The translations under genes were made by a program, and so were the position numbers. Under the pieces are notes generated by a model. That model saw only the letters and a list, made by a program, of their open reading frames with translations, did no database searches and was not told the DNA's origin. Shown piece after piece: positions 35,212-46,773 of a DNA stretch of 64,000 nucleotides (position 1 is the first letter of the stretch; the number at the start of each line of letters is the position of its first letter). The stretch spans positions 186,001 to 250,000 of the forward strand of contig JAKLMB010000041.1 in NCBI GenBank assembly GCA_022813625.1, written 5' to 3'. This stretch comes from Aaosphaeria pasadenensis (lineage: Eukaryota > Ascomycota > Dothideomycetes > Pleosporales).

Positions 35212-36894
35212 ATGTCGACAGATGAAGAGAAGATTGCTGTGCAACTTGACAACAACCACAACAATGAATCAGGCTCAGATATTGCGGAAAGCATCGAGAA
35301 AGAGAAGGCTGGTTTGAAGGCGAGGAGAAAGTACGCATACCCACATAGTGTTCCAATACAAACCACTGACTATGGGGACAGAGTTGACACAACCGTCCTT
35401 CCACTTCTCTTCCTCGGCCTGCTCGTGTTCCAATTGGATCGCATGAACCTCGCCAGCGCGCTCACTGATGGCTTCGCAAAAACCATTGGCGTGAATCAGA
35501 ACACAATCAACCTTGGAAACCAGCTTATGTTCCTAGGCATCGTGGTTCTCGAGATCCCGTCGAATCTCATCCTGCAACGCGTAATATGACCTCCAACATT
35601 CTTCTGCCATTTCATATTAACCATTTGTCTAGATTGGTCCGCGGAAATGGATATCAGCCCAGGTGTTTATCTTCGGCCTCGTCGCTTCACTCCAGGTATT
35701 CGTAAAGGACCGCGCGGGGTTCCTAGCCTCGCGAATGTTCCTCGGTCTCTGCGAGGCTGGATACATCCCCGGGGCCATTTACACCCTGTCTACCTGGTAC
35801 ACAAAGCGCGAGTCTGCTAAGAGGGTTGCTGTATTCTTCTTCGGCATGTTCGGCGGAAATGCGATCAGTCCGCTTCTCGCGAGTGGAATATTGAAGCTCA
35901 GAGGCCGACAGGGACTCGCAGGATGGCAATGGCTGTTCTTGAGTGAGTACATCTTCGAGTCTGCAATGTGTCCGCTGACAATGGCACAGTCGAGGGCGCC
36001 TTCACAATGGTCGTATCCCTTGTCCTCCTATTCCTCCTCCCCGGATCGCCTGATCAACCGCGCCCGCTCCTCTCCCCCGGCCTCATCCACTTCTCGCCCG
36101 CCGACCAAGAAGGCCTTCAAAAGCGTATCGAGGATGACGACCCCGGGCGCAGACACGGCGCGCAGGGCATGGAAATCCCGCTGAAGCTCGTCTGGCAAAC
36201 CGTCAAGCACTACCGCCGCTGGCCGCACTTCGTCTCCACGTTCGCCGTCTTCTCCACCTGGAGCTCGCTGACGACCTACACGCCGTCCATCATCATGGCG
36301 CTGGGCTTCGATCGTATCGAAGCGAATGCGCTCGCGTGTGTAGGTGGGTTTATCGCGCTCGGCGTCGTGTTCTTCTTCGGGTGGTTGAGCGATTACACGA
36401 ATAAGCGGGGTATCAGCGTCGTTATCGCTCATATTTGCTATCTTATCGTGCTGATCATATGCCGTGAGGTTCATCCCCATGTGGGGAAGTGGTCGAGATG
36501 GGGTCTCTGGACGAGTGTCAATGCGTTCGCGATCGGGTATCATCCCATTCACAATTCGTGGGTGCAGTTGAATTGTCAGGATCCACGCGAGAGGAGCATC
36601 AGCATTGCTATGTGGGTCATGTCTGCCATTTCAGGGCTCATGGTCGGGACGCAGTATTATCGGGCTGATGATTTGCCTTTGTAAGTGTCCTGGTGTTGAG
36701 GATGGGAATGTGAATTTGACTGACTTGTGTGTGTGTGTAGTTATAACAAGGGTTTGAGGACCCAGATCATCATGGTTTCTATTGGAATGTTCTTTGCGAT
36801 TGTGCAGGAAGTGGTGTATTTGAGGTATAACAAGAAGGCTCTGAAGAAGCATCAAGAAGAAGGCGGCGAAAGACCCTGGCTGTACCAACCGTGA
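35212..36894 (+). CDS. MFS permease of the anion:cation symporter (allantoate/nicotinate) family
   Basis: Exons 35212-35580, 35633-35942, 35990-36680 and 36741-36894 give 507 residues with introns of 52, 47 and 60 bp. The protein has a polar N-terminus and about 12 hydrophobic segments. Family signs include LFLGLLVFQLDRMNLASAL in TM1, RMFLGLCEAGYIPG in TM4, STWYTKRE after it, and FFGWLSDYTNKRG at loop 8-9, the MFS loop motif. Dal5/Tna1-type relatives import small organic anions such as allantoate, nicotinate or pantothenate with protons. It resembles these importers more than drug-efflux pumps, which weakens the case that it exports a cluster product. It converges on the terpene cyclase gene. 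Confidence 0.9.
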
Positions 36895-37348
36895 ACGGCT
36901 CGACGAATCGCAAAAAAAACGTAGCTACCCCTCCTCTTGTAGTACTAATGAGTATACTAGCTTTATAAAATAATCAAAAAGGGGAACATGAATGCGTAAT
37001 GAACCCTGGACTATACTCACTAGGGTAGCTCAAACACCACTTTGGGTGTGTGAACTTTAAGTTAAAGTTAAACGCTCGCTGCAACCCCGAACCTTGGTTT
37101 ACGCCCTCCGCTAGACGCGCGGATTGAGAGGCAATGGCGTTTAAAAGGTTTGGGAACAGACGGACGGCGTTTATCAAGGACGACATCTTACCTCGACATC
37201 TATCAATATTTATCGATTTGGACTCTTTGCTAGTATCTACTTAGGTATATATCTATAGTTACTGGGTATCGAACACATCATCTCAGACCCTTCTACTTCC
37301 TCCCATCCATCTATCTCTCCAACACTGCTCTATTCCAACCATTTGTCT
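36895..37348. other. Intergenic, convergent 3' ends of MFS and terpene cyclase genes
   Basis: This 454 bp was checked for a prenyltransferase domain that could extend the terpene cyclase; stops occur in all frames after PRYNDDF and no DDxxD-type motif is seen. Confidence 0.6.
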
Positions 37349-38583
37349 CTAAAAGTCATCATTATATCTGGGACAATAAATACTCCAAACCAAATTGCCC
37401 GTATGGCTCCATCTCACCGCCTCCAAGTACGCCCTCGTGTCCCTCGAAACACTCAGATCCCTCCCCGTTTTCTTAACAATCTCATCGTACTCTGCGATGT
37501 ACTTCTTGATCTCTTCCTTGCACACCTCAATCGCCTCCTCTTCGCCCACGCCCCGTTCCTTCATGATCACCCAGATCGCATTGAACACGTAGTCGAGCCC
37601 GGCCTTCTCCGCGTCCTTACGCTCCTTCTTCCATGAGTATAGGTCGTTGGTCAGACTGATGGCTGCGTAGCCGGGTCGTGCCAGTGACATGCACATCGAG
37701 AGCTCGGTGTCTGGGATCGTGAGGGCCAGCCCGAAAGTTAGGGTGCCAAACCAGATTCTATAACCGCAGTCAGTACTCGGGCAATTTTCCATGTTTCCTC
37801 CGCGCTTCCCCCAGAACTGGGATTGAAATAGTTCAGTTCATCGTTTGAGAAACTCACAATTCACCCGCATCAATGATCCGACTCGGCAGATACTCGGCCA
37901 GCGTCTCAAACGGGGTCGACCGCGTGCGCGACGCCAGCTGCACGAACGTCGCCCACGCCTTCATCGACGTTACGCCCCGCACTGGATCGATCGCGAGCAT
38001 CTCGCCAAACACCTGCGCCTGCAACTTCTTCTCCGGCCGCGAGCCCGCGTCGACTTTGCGGTTCAGGGCGTCGTTGCCGAAGGCGTCGAGCATTTGGTCG
38101 CGGCCTTCTCTGAACTGGAACTCCTTTTAGTCACATACTGGATGTATATTCATGGGGGAGTACATACGCTTTTCAGATCCAGGTTCTCCATCTCATCTGC
38201 AACCCACGAATGGGGTTTATCTTAGCCTACTTTTCCCACCTAAACCAATTCGGTCCGAACGATCTGGCACCGGAACAGCAAAACCAAAAGAGACCAGACC
38301 ACCTACCATCATACAAGAACGCAAACTCATTCGCATAGCTGATGACTTCCAATCTATCTGGCAAGCACTCCGGCACCGTCACGCGAATGAAGCTGTACGG
38401 CACCCCGAGACCCCCCAGGTAGCCCGTCACGGGCCTCACGTCGCGGCTCCAGTCCGCCTGGGCGCGCAGGGCCCCGTTGATCTCCTTGTCTGGGTCCCTG
38501 TGGATGCGGAGCGGGATCCCGTGCGAGAGGCCGTGGTCCTCGTACAGGGCTTTGTCGACGACCTCGGAGTACTTGTAGTCCAT
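37349..38583 (-). CDS. Class I terpene cyclase, cyclase-only relative of ophiobolin F/fusicoccadiene synthases
   Basis: Exons 38307-38583, 38168-38196, 37858-38114 and 37349-37757 (minus strand) give 323 residues; introns of 110, 53 and 100 bp restore every conserved motif. The N-terminus MDYKYSEVVD and the GIPLRIHRD segment match the cyclase domain of bifunctional fungal di- and sesterterpene synthases. Metal-binding motifs are intact: D92-D-E-M-E96 (DDxxE) in FAFLYDDEMEN and N225-DLY-S229-WKK-E233 (NSE triad). The C-terminus has NLVWSIYCPRY with the RY pair that senses diphosphate. In the known bifunctional enzymes a prenyltransferase of about 350 residues follows this point, but here the frame stops six residues later. 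The enzyme should cyclise a C20 or C25 diphosphate supplied by another protein. It diverges from a P450. Confidence 0.9.
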
Positions 38584-40202
38584 GATTATTGCAGGAGTCA
38601 GGAGTGGTGACTTAGTAGGGGAGGTTTGAGGTACGGTAGATGGAGGAAACGCATGCGCTTCGTCAACATCGATGCTGCCATCGACCGCCGCACCCTGTCT
38701 ATATTAACATCCTTGGGGTCCTGGGTTCTGGGAGGTAAAAGGCATATGTTAGTTAGCGTAGGTTTAGTGCTCAGCCGTTTCGCTGTTCGTTATCGCTTCA
38801 CAGGTTTAGTTTGTAGGTCTGAAGGACCGAGCGTCTCGAACTTCATCTGTCCATGGCCTGCTGGCGGCGTGGGCGCGGGCGTGCCGTTGAAGGAGAAAAC
38901 GGCAGATGATGGGCAGGACAAGGTCAATCAACCAGTCTAAACTCGACACAGTACCGCCCCTTGGAGACGCTTGACATGCAAGGTTTATATTCGATGTTGG
39001 TTAAGAAGGGGTCGTCGAGCGTTGCCCAACTGGGAGCGGCTGGACTAACCGGAGTAGCAGTAGATGTGCCTAGGTACAGGACTTTCTACAAGTACATATG
39101 TACAGTAATTACAGTACAGTAACTAGTACTTGCTGACTTGTAGGATCCGATCCGTTACAAATATTAGTTCCAGAAGGGTTCGCCCTCGGATGGCGGATCG
39201 TAGTCTCGCCGACGTGAACACACGATCCACCATTGCGGAGACTGATTTACAAGTCCTTACGAAGTGCAAGCGACGAGCCAATCGTAGTACAACAATCGTG
39301 CGCGGGCGGCACGCGCGACTATTAGAGTTGGTTGCAATAACTATGTCCGTCCGTATGGGAAAAAACGGTCCCTGGGCTTCCGGAGTTGTTTTCGAAGGGA
39401 ACAGCACCAGTACGGGACCTCTAGGTAGTGTTTGTATTGCGCGATTCAGGGATATGTTGGGGGAGGGAAGGTTAATTACCTAGGCACTTTGTAAGTAGAT
39501 GATAAATTGGGTGGAGTGATCAAGTAGGTTTGTTGGATGTTGGAATAATGACGACAAATCTCTCCATCATCTCCGTGCAGATGCAGTTGCAGTTACAGTG
39601 CAGCGCAAGTGCAATAACTAAATGGTCCTTCAAAGGTCTCCAATTATTCTCTTAAAGCACATGTACGGCACAGTCGCAGTAGTTCTGGACAGAGTGGAGT
39701 ATGCCAACAAAAACATGGTGTGGAGCAAGCAAGGGGACGGCCGGCGGACTGAACCGATGGGACTTTGGTTGGTGAAAAAGAAAAGAAAAGTCTGTTGGTC
39801 GGGTCCAGATTCCGCCATACAGTAGACTCGTGTGGGGGGGGAAGAGATAGACTGACGGAGATGCCTAGGTTCATACCTAGGTACTTGTTACATTAGGTAG
39901 ACAAGTCCCGTCGGCTGCACTTGACAGCGTATCGCTAATTAGCGTGAACTCTGATAGTCGTCAGCTATAGGTAGTTTGGTTGAAATGAACGAATTGTACT
40001 ATCTGTAACTTGTTCCTGGTACCCGTCATGTTCCATTCTTCTAGTTGAACTCCCGCCCGTTGGGCTGAAGTCAAATTGCGACCATCTCGTTCGTTCCCCC
40101 GCGCTCGATCAGCATTCCTTCGTCTTACTAAACGACCTATCTACACACCCACTCAATTGAAACTCGACACAAGCTTCTGACGTCGAGAACAGGGTGCTCG
40201 CC
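38584..40202. promoter_or_regulatory. Divergent promoter region, terpene cyclase and first P450
   Basis: This 1.6 kb separates the divergent cyclase and P450 starts. It has no convincing frame. It contains four CCTAGG palindromes (39069, 39479, 39864, 39876), three of them extended to CCTAGGY, and T/A-rich patches. Shared regulation of the two genes from here is likely from layout alone. Confidence 0.5.
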
Positions 40203-42513
40203 ATGGACTTTCTAAGCTCTAAGGTGCAGCTCACCGCCCTCGCGATCCTTAGCTACACCCTCGTCCGATGCGTGTATCTGGTCGTTCATCGGCTGTATTT
40301 CTCCCCGCTCGCCAAGTTCCCAGGTCCGAAGCTCGCGGCTGCGACGCACTGGTACGAATTTTACCATGACTACTGGAGGGGCGGGAAGTACATCTTCGAA
40401 ATAGAGAAGATGCATAAGAAGTATGGTAAGTAGTAATGATTACTACCTTTCGTATAGCAGGGCTGGGTGAGGAGCCATGACCAAATAAATGCGTACATAC
40501 CAGCTTTCCCCAGACAATCGATTGTGCACTAGTCAAGAGATAGAAAAGATAAAGTCGGATGGAGGGGCTTCTGTAATAATGGAGTCGATCGTCATCCTCC
40601 GTCTAGGAACCATTCCATGGACCAACCCCTGGCTGACCGACCCCGGCACAGGCCCAATTATCCGGGTGAATCCAGACGAACTGGCGATCCATGACCCGGA
40701 GTATTATAGCGAGCTATATGTGACCGAGAGCAAGCGACGCACCGAGTCCCACGAGATGTTCGTCAAGGGCATCGACTTCGATGGTAAGTACGCAATCAAG
40801 CAACGCTCGGCCCCTCCATCCTCACAATCGGGATTCCCACGTGAGATGAAGATTATATGACTTATCAAAAACCACGTGTCCCACTATAGGCGCACACCTC
40901 TTGACGACCGACCACAACCTCCACAGGAAAAGGAGAAAGCCCCTCGAGCCCTTCTTCTCGCGCGCCGGCGTCCAACGCCTCAATGGCATGCTGGGAGACG
41001 TGACGCAGAAGCTTGAGAGCCGCATTAGAGAGTACGCGGGCACGGGGAAACCTATCCGTCTCGACCATGCATTTGCTGCGTACTCCGGCGACATCATCGG
41101 AAAGATATGCACCGGAGGTAAAGACGCCGGCGTGCATTTTCTCGAAGGCCCGGATTTCTCGCCAGACTGGTAAGTAACCTGGCTTGCTTGCGAGGTATTG
41201 GGATCGGAGAATTGACGAAGGTGGTCAGGTACAATGTTATCCACATGCTCGTTCGCTCGTTGCCATTCTTCACGGGATTTCCCTTCTTGATCCAGTGAGC
41301 ATCTTTTCCTTTGTTCTTTTCGTAAATGCGAATTGCGAGGACCAACCCTTTGACATCGTATAGAATCTTGAGCTACATCCCTGAATCATTCCTCATGTGG
41401 GCGATGCCACGAGCCCAAGTCTTCAACAAATTCAAGACAGTGAGTCCTTTCAATTCACCGCGAAGCAGTTGCCCCCTCCCGGTCGCGTTTCCTGACAGCC
41501 AAACCAGATCGCTGTCTCCCACATCCATGCCGCGCTCTCCGACCAGGAGGAAGCGAATCGCAAGGGCATCAAGACGGACGACCGGGGCTCCATCTTCCGA
41601 CACATCGCCAACAGCGACATGCCCGAGTCTGAAAAGTCCGAGGAGCGGCTCGCGAAAGAGGCCCAGGTGCTCATGGGCGGCGGCACTGCAAGCACCTCGC
41701 GCACCATCAAGTTCGCATCTTTCTATATCTTGTCCGTTCCAGATTTGCAGGCTAGGCTGCGCGATGAGCTGGCGGTTACGATGCAGGATTGGCCGGCATA
41801 CGTGCCTACCCTCGCAGACCTGGAGCGATTGCCGCTCCTCCAGGGTATTGTGAAGGAGTCTCTACGGTGAGTATAATTGCTGCTGCAATGCGTCTATCGT
41901 CAACATCAGAAACTTTACTTACACCTATCTCAGGCTAAGCTACGGTGTCATGCACAGACTACCCCGCGTCTCACCCGACCTGCCTCTACAATACAAGCAA
42001 TGGGTCATTCCCCCTAAAGTAAGTTCTCCTCCCACCAAGAATCCGCACACACTCTCAAAAAACCCTTTTCCACACTCCAAACTAATCAGTGCAATCAGAT
42101 TCCCGTAGGCATGTCAGCCTACCTCATGCACACCGACCCAGAAGTCTACCCAGACCCCTTCCGCTTCAACGCGGACCGCTGGATCGGCGACATCGATCCC
42201 AATATGAACAGGAACTGGGTTCCGTTCACGCGGGGATCGCGCAACTGTCTAGGTCATAAGTAAGTAAATTTCTCTTCCTTTTCCCTCGAAAACAGAAAAA
42301 GATCTACGACTGAAGGAAATGGAATATTCTGACGGTGTAATGTACAGTCTTGCGGTGGCGGAGATCGGCCTGGCGCTTGCGGTGCTTTTCCGACCAGGTG
42401 GACCCGATATGGAGCTGTTCGAAACTGATGAGAGCGACGTGATTATGGCTCATGACTTCTTGATCCCTGTCCCTAAGATTGATACCACGGGCGTTCGGGT
42501 GCTTGTACGATGA
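40203..42513 (+). CDS. Cytochrome P450 monooxygenase 1
   Basis: Nine exons: 40203-40425, 40652-40783, 40890-41169, 41229-41294, 41364-41439, 41508-41866, 41934-42018, 42099-42259 and 42348-42513, 515 residues. The N-terminus is a membrane anchor (VQLTALAILSYTLVRCVYLVV) followed by the Pro-rich hinge KFPGPKLA. The I-helix is MGGGTASTSRT, the ExxR motif is KESLR, and the heme loop is FTRGSRNCLGH with Cys457. The sequence pattern (HKKYGPIIRVNPDELAIHDP) is that of fungal microsomal P450s related to trichodiene oxygenase. The first intron is long (226 bp); all other introns are 59-106 bp. It faces P450 2 tail to tail and diverges from the terpene cyclase, so oxidation of the cyclase product is the natural guess. 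Confidence 0.9.
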
Positions 42514-42731
42514 TGATGAGGCATAGCGTTTGTCACGAAAACAAATGAGTCAAAAAAACAAAAAATCACCAAATGAACAAAAGGAAGGTGTACGTCTTTG
42601 CGTCTATGTTTTAGCCCGAGGTCTTCGATCTAGGGTTCTATGACTAGTCTAGGACTCTAATTATATAACACAACAGGGAGGAGCTACATGACAGCTGTAC
42701 AAGGCACGGAATTAACAACAACAAAAACTAA
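42514..42731. other. Short convergent 3' spacer between two P450 genes
   Basis: The 218 bp between facing stops contains A-rich runs (42540-42590) and a possible shared polyadenylation region. Confidence 0.5.
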
Positions 42732-44419
42732 TTACAAGTCGCTTCGCTGCTTGATATTGACAACAATAGGAACCTTTTCGACCAACAAATACGTCCGTAG
42801 GTCTTCCCATGATACCTGCCTATCTTCGACCGCTGAGAAGTCGAATGCCCACATGAGTTTCGCCAGGACTAGCCGCATCTCTGACCAGGCTAGGTTCTGG
42901 GCGAGACAGGCGCGAGGCCCGGCGGCGAAAGGATGCAAGGCCTTCAGGTTGTCGTTATAGTACAGGGAGTGCGGATCGTCCTTGCACTCTGGCAGCCACC
43001 TCTCCGGAGCGAATGACTTAGGGTTAGTAAAGTACTTTGGATCACGGTTCAGAGTATAGGACTGGATGGAAACATGTGTCTATTCGAATGGGATGGTTAG
43101 CAGTGGTCATGAAGCCGAAAGAGAAAGTACGAGTAGGAAGGAAAACTTACGCCGCCGGGAAGGAAATATCCACAAGCCGAAGCACCCTCAGCAGGAGCTA
43201 ATCTGCCCGGAATCCATGGGATCGGAGGACACAACCTCAACCCCTCGTTGAGAACCGCGTTGAGGTAAGGGAGACCCCTCAAGGAATCCAGACTAATGTC
43301 GTCCATATTCGTGAAACTGCCTCGGATCTCATCGACCAATCTACCAAGTTTATCTGGAGTCTGAACCAGGTAGTTGATCGTCCCGTTGAGTGCGGTCGCG
43401 GTCGTTTCACTTCCCGCAATGGCTAAATGCGAGAATGCAGTTGACAGTTGGTCAAATGACATGCCGCCCATTTGCTTTTTCTCGCTACCATTCCCCACCA
43501 CGTACGACATGATATCCGGCCTTTCCAGCTCCCAATTCAATCGCCTCTTGACCTTGTCCTTGATCATCTCGTGGTGGCGACGCTGCAGCTCCCTCGTGCT
43601 CTTGGGGATGCACTTCATCAGCGCCCAATTCATCCATGGATAGAATGTAGTAGCAGCAATGACCGAGGCCACCTTGACATGCGCAAACATCATTGAGATC
43701 CAGGGATGGTACTGTGTTTCCTGAAGGCACTCAAAAGACTCCCCGAACGATAAGTCACCAAAGATGTCGAAGGTGGTGAAGTTCATCCATGGCACAATAT
43801 CGATGTCCGCGCCATGCTTGCCAGCCCCCGTGACAGAATTGCGACGACCGATCTTTTCGCCCAGCCTCTCGATCAGTAGATTCGCATATCTCTGCAAGAT
43901 AGGCTCCTGTGCCTTCAACGCACGCGGTGTGAACCCCGCAGCGAGAAAGCGCCGGGCATGCGAATGCTCCGCCGCACCGTACAGATTGCCCACCCACTTC
44001 TCCTTGCCCGCCAGGGAATCCCACCAGATTGGGTCCTTCTGAAAATACCGGGTCGGTCGGGGCTGCAGGATCTCGTTGTACGCCTCCGCGCACGCGAAGC
44101 TGACCTCGTTCGGCGATACGCGAAGCACAGGCCCGTACATGCGGTGTAACCGTTCCAAATCGTGGATGAAAGTCCCACGGACGAGGGCGCGAATGTACGG
44201 GATGCGGGTCAGCACCCAGAGCCGCGGACCTGGCACTTTGGCGAGGGGGTGCAGAGTCAGGTTGTACAGTGTGATGAGTGCAGTGTACTGAGAGCATTGT
44301 TCGTTAGCCAATTGATTGGGGAGTTACTCGAATAGGGAAACACTTACAGCGAACAATGCAGCGATCAAGGCTATCCAAGGATGACCCTGCATCGAATGCA
44401 GAGCTGATTCGAAGGACAT
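42732..44419 (-). CDS. Cytochrome P450 monooxygenase 2
   Basis: Exons 44348-44419, 43151-44287 and 42732-43079 (minus strand) give 518 residues; introns are 60 and 71 bp. The first exon encodes the start of the N-terminal anchor (MSFESALHSMQGHPWIALI). Motifs in order: LAKVPGPRLW hinge, I-helix LAIAGSETTATAL, ExxR-type NEGLR, the PERW motif in FAPERWLPE, and heme loop FAAGPRACLAQ with Cys461. In the heme loop the usual C-x-G is C-x-A, a known tolerated variant. It looks like the isotrichodermin C-15 hydroxylase type of fungal P450. Its tail-to-tail position with P450 1 and closeness to the terpene cyclase suggest a second tailoring oxidation. Confidence 0.9.
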
Positions 44420-45804
44420 GGTTGCAGGTTGCATTGACGAAGTTGAGAAAGAGAGAATGGTGAGGTAGAAAAGGAAAGAGGGAGGGAAAGAAGGAGGAGG
44501 TTGTACTCTGGGAGGGGGTGAATGTAGTAGGCGTCAGTCAGTCCTTACTTATGTCAAATGGGAAAGAAACAAAAACAAAAGTAAACAAAAAAAAACAAAA
44601 CCAAGTAAATGTTCTCAATTAATACCATGCACGTTGTAATGACTTGGAACTCTGAACTCTCCAGGCAACCCTTGATATCTCCACACGTTGCAGGATCTGG
44701 TTACAACCCGGTATGGACTTGGATTCCCGGATCGGGACATCGAAGCATGAGGCACAATGGGGCAAGATTCTTTGTGGCGCATAAGGCGCAGCCGTCACCC
44801 ACCCTCAGAATCATAGATCGCATCCATAATCACCATCATGGTCATCTCTCACCAATTGAAACTTTGTATCACCCAATCACCTCTAGCCTATCAACTGTCA
44901 TCTATCACACTCCATCTGACCCATCATTCAGAACCGAATCCGAACCAGAGTCCAATACGCCCCATCGTTGCCCTGTACAGTGCCATGTGGCGCAAACGCC
45001 CTGGAAATCCGATCGAGCAACACAAACCCACGATTTCTTTTTCCCCAAGATCTCTCGTCCGAATCGTCGAATGCAGGTCGTGGCGACGCCTTTGTCCGCC
45101 ATAAAAATGAATCACCGGTCCTCCTACCCCTCAATCGAAGCCACGGACGTTCGGTCTTGCTCGATCTCACGCATCTGCCATCCGCATTCGTATTTCCTTG
45201 AAGGACCAAAAAGCCACAAAAATACATTTTGGTTTTTCCTCCTCCGCTCTTGTTCGCGGTCACCAATTCGAGGAAGTAGGCGCTGAGAAGGAAGAAGGGC
45301 TGAGAGGCACAGCGAAATCTTACGTTGCCACGGGGCGTTCACTACTGGGCAATTGCGCACCACTAATCATGTGTTCGCTTGTGGATGGGAACGATTGGGG
45401 AGATGCGGATTAATGAGTGTGAAGGTATAGGTCATCGGGCGGATGGGATCGGAGTGAGATGCGTATTGCTTATGCTACGCCGCATGATTTGGTTGCCTTT
45501 TTGGGGGCCGTTGTGAACCATCCCGCCCAAAGTGCTGTAGAATACTGCAATCAGAGTTTCGAACAAATGTGTTCATTATTTGATGTTTAGAGGAAATGTA
45601 TGTGACTATAGTATGTGATTGAAAGTGGGGTCAGTGTATAGGCAGGTATGTACGATGAAGTCCATACCCACAGATCAGATAAGGAGCAGCCACTATCCGA
45701 CAAGACAAGTTCAAACGCCCATACGCGATCTGACTGATAGAACATCGATAAGCTGAATCCTTCGCACGAAAACTCCGAGCTTATCAACGTGGCTCAGGAA
45801 AATG
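44420..45804. other. Intergenic upstream of P450 2
   Basis: This 1.4 kb holds the P450 2 promoter and the 3' region of the HSL-type hydrolase. It has an A-rich tract at 44567-44600. A 225-codon frame at 44609-45286 on the plus strand has no recognisable features and was not called. Confidence 0.5.
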
Positions 45805-46773
45805 TCATGTGCGGGGAGCTCCCAAGCCTTGAAGGTCAAATGCCCTTCTAAACCCATCGATGATGACTTCGTACGCCTCGTCCCTCATGTCCCATGCTCT
45901 CGCCCCTTTCTTCAGTCCCTTGTCGAATCCATGACGTGCCCTTTCCATTGACTTATAGTGAACAGTCTTCCCACCCGCCTCCAGCTTTCGCGCCAATGCA
46001 TCAGCTTCGGGCGCAAAGGAGTCCCCGTCGCACGTAACGATGATACTGACGTCCGGATACAACTTCGCATCTGCCAGGCCTGGCGATACTCGAGGATCTT
46101 TACGCAGCGCCTCGGGTGCCCAACAGTCGTTTATCAATCCCATCATGAAAGGACTGAAAGGACGGATGGGCCTAGGAACCGTCTTTTGAGCGGCAGGAAG
46201 AGACACATCCGTCACCGGATAGACAGCCGCGACGGCTCGAATCTTCAATCCTAAGGACTCTAATTCGTGACGTAAACTCGAGCCAGCGACCAGTGCCAAT
46301 AGACCGCCCGCGCTGAAGCCGCTCACAGCAACACGTGACTTGTCGAATTGCGACTGCTCAGCGACCCAGTGCAAGACATCCTCCACATCTTCAAGTGGCT
46401 CCGGGTATGAATGCTCCGGTCCTTTGCGGTAGTCTGCATCGATGACGAAGATGCCCGCTTTCTGCGCTACCTGTGCACAGTACACCGCGTCGCTATCGAG
46501 GTACGGTATGAAGAACCCGCTGCCGTGCCAGTTGACCAGGACAGGTTTGCCACCGTGATCAGGTGAATGTTCAGGAGGCGCATAGATGTTGACGGCGATG
46601 CCGCGGCCTGGTTGTCGTGAAGGAATCGATGTGCGATGGACGACCGCACCCTGTTGCCGAACAGTGTCACGATCTCGTCGCATTTTTTTGAGTCGGAGGA
46701 TATAGACGAACCACCGCAGGGACGTGGCCAGCAGCTTTTGCCTCACATAGCTCCACAACACGGGGCCTGACAT
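45805..46773 (-). CDS. Alpha/beta-hydrolase of the hormone-sensitive lipase (GDXG) family
   Basis: Intronless frame of 322 residues. The oxyanion motif is H83-G-S-G86 (usually HGGG), the nucleophile elbow is G152-F-S154-A-G156, the acid is Asp249 or Asp251 in TCDGDSFAPE, and the base is His281 in RHGFD. There is a hydrophobic patch at residues 17-28 but no clear signal peptide. Relatives hydrolyse small ester bonds and occur both as detoxifying esterases and as tailoring enzymes in fungal secondary-metabolite clusters. The family call is firm; the substrate is unknown. It is transcribed in the same direction as P450 2 and the beta-lactamase-like gene. Confidence 0.9.
   Translation of the reverse strand: MSGPVLWSYVRQKLLATSLRWFVYILRLKKMRRDRDTVRQQGAVVHRTSIPSRQPGRGIAVNIYAPPEHSPDHGGKPVLVNWHGSGFFIPYLDSDAVYCAQVAQKAGIFVIDADYRKGPEHSYPEPLEDVEDVLHWVAEQSQFDKSRVAVSGFSAGGLLALVAGSSLRHELESLGLKIRAVAAVYPVTDVSLPAAQKTVPRPIRPFSPFMMGLINDCWAPEALRKDPRVSPGLADAKLYPDVSIIVTCDGDSFAPEADALARKLEAGGKTVHYKSMERARHGFDKGLKKGARAWDMRDEAYEVIIDGFRRAFDLQGLGAPRT

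Noticed and set aside
36895..37348. Missing prenyltransferase exon of terpene cyclase 1
   Set aside because: Searched in all frames after PRYNDDF: stops everywhere, no DDxxD, and too little room before the MFS gene.
44609..45286. 225-codon plus-strand frame upstream of P450 2
   Set aside because: Composition is rich in His, Ser, Arg and Pro with no domain, signal peptide or splice partner, and it lies in promoter-like DNA. Length alone is not enough.
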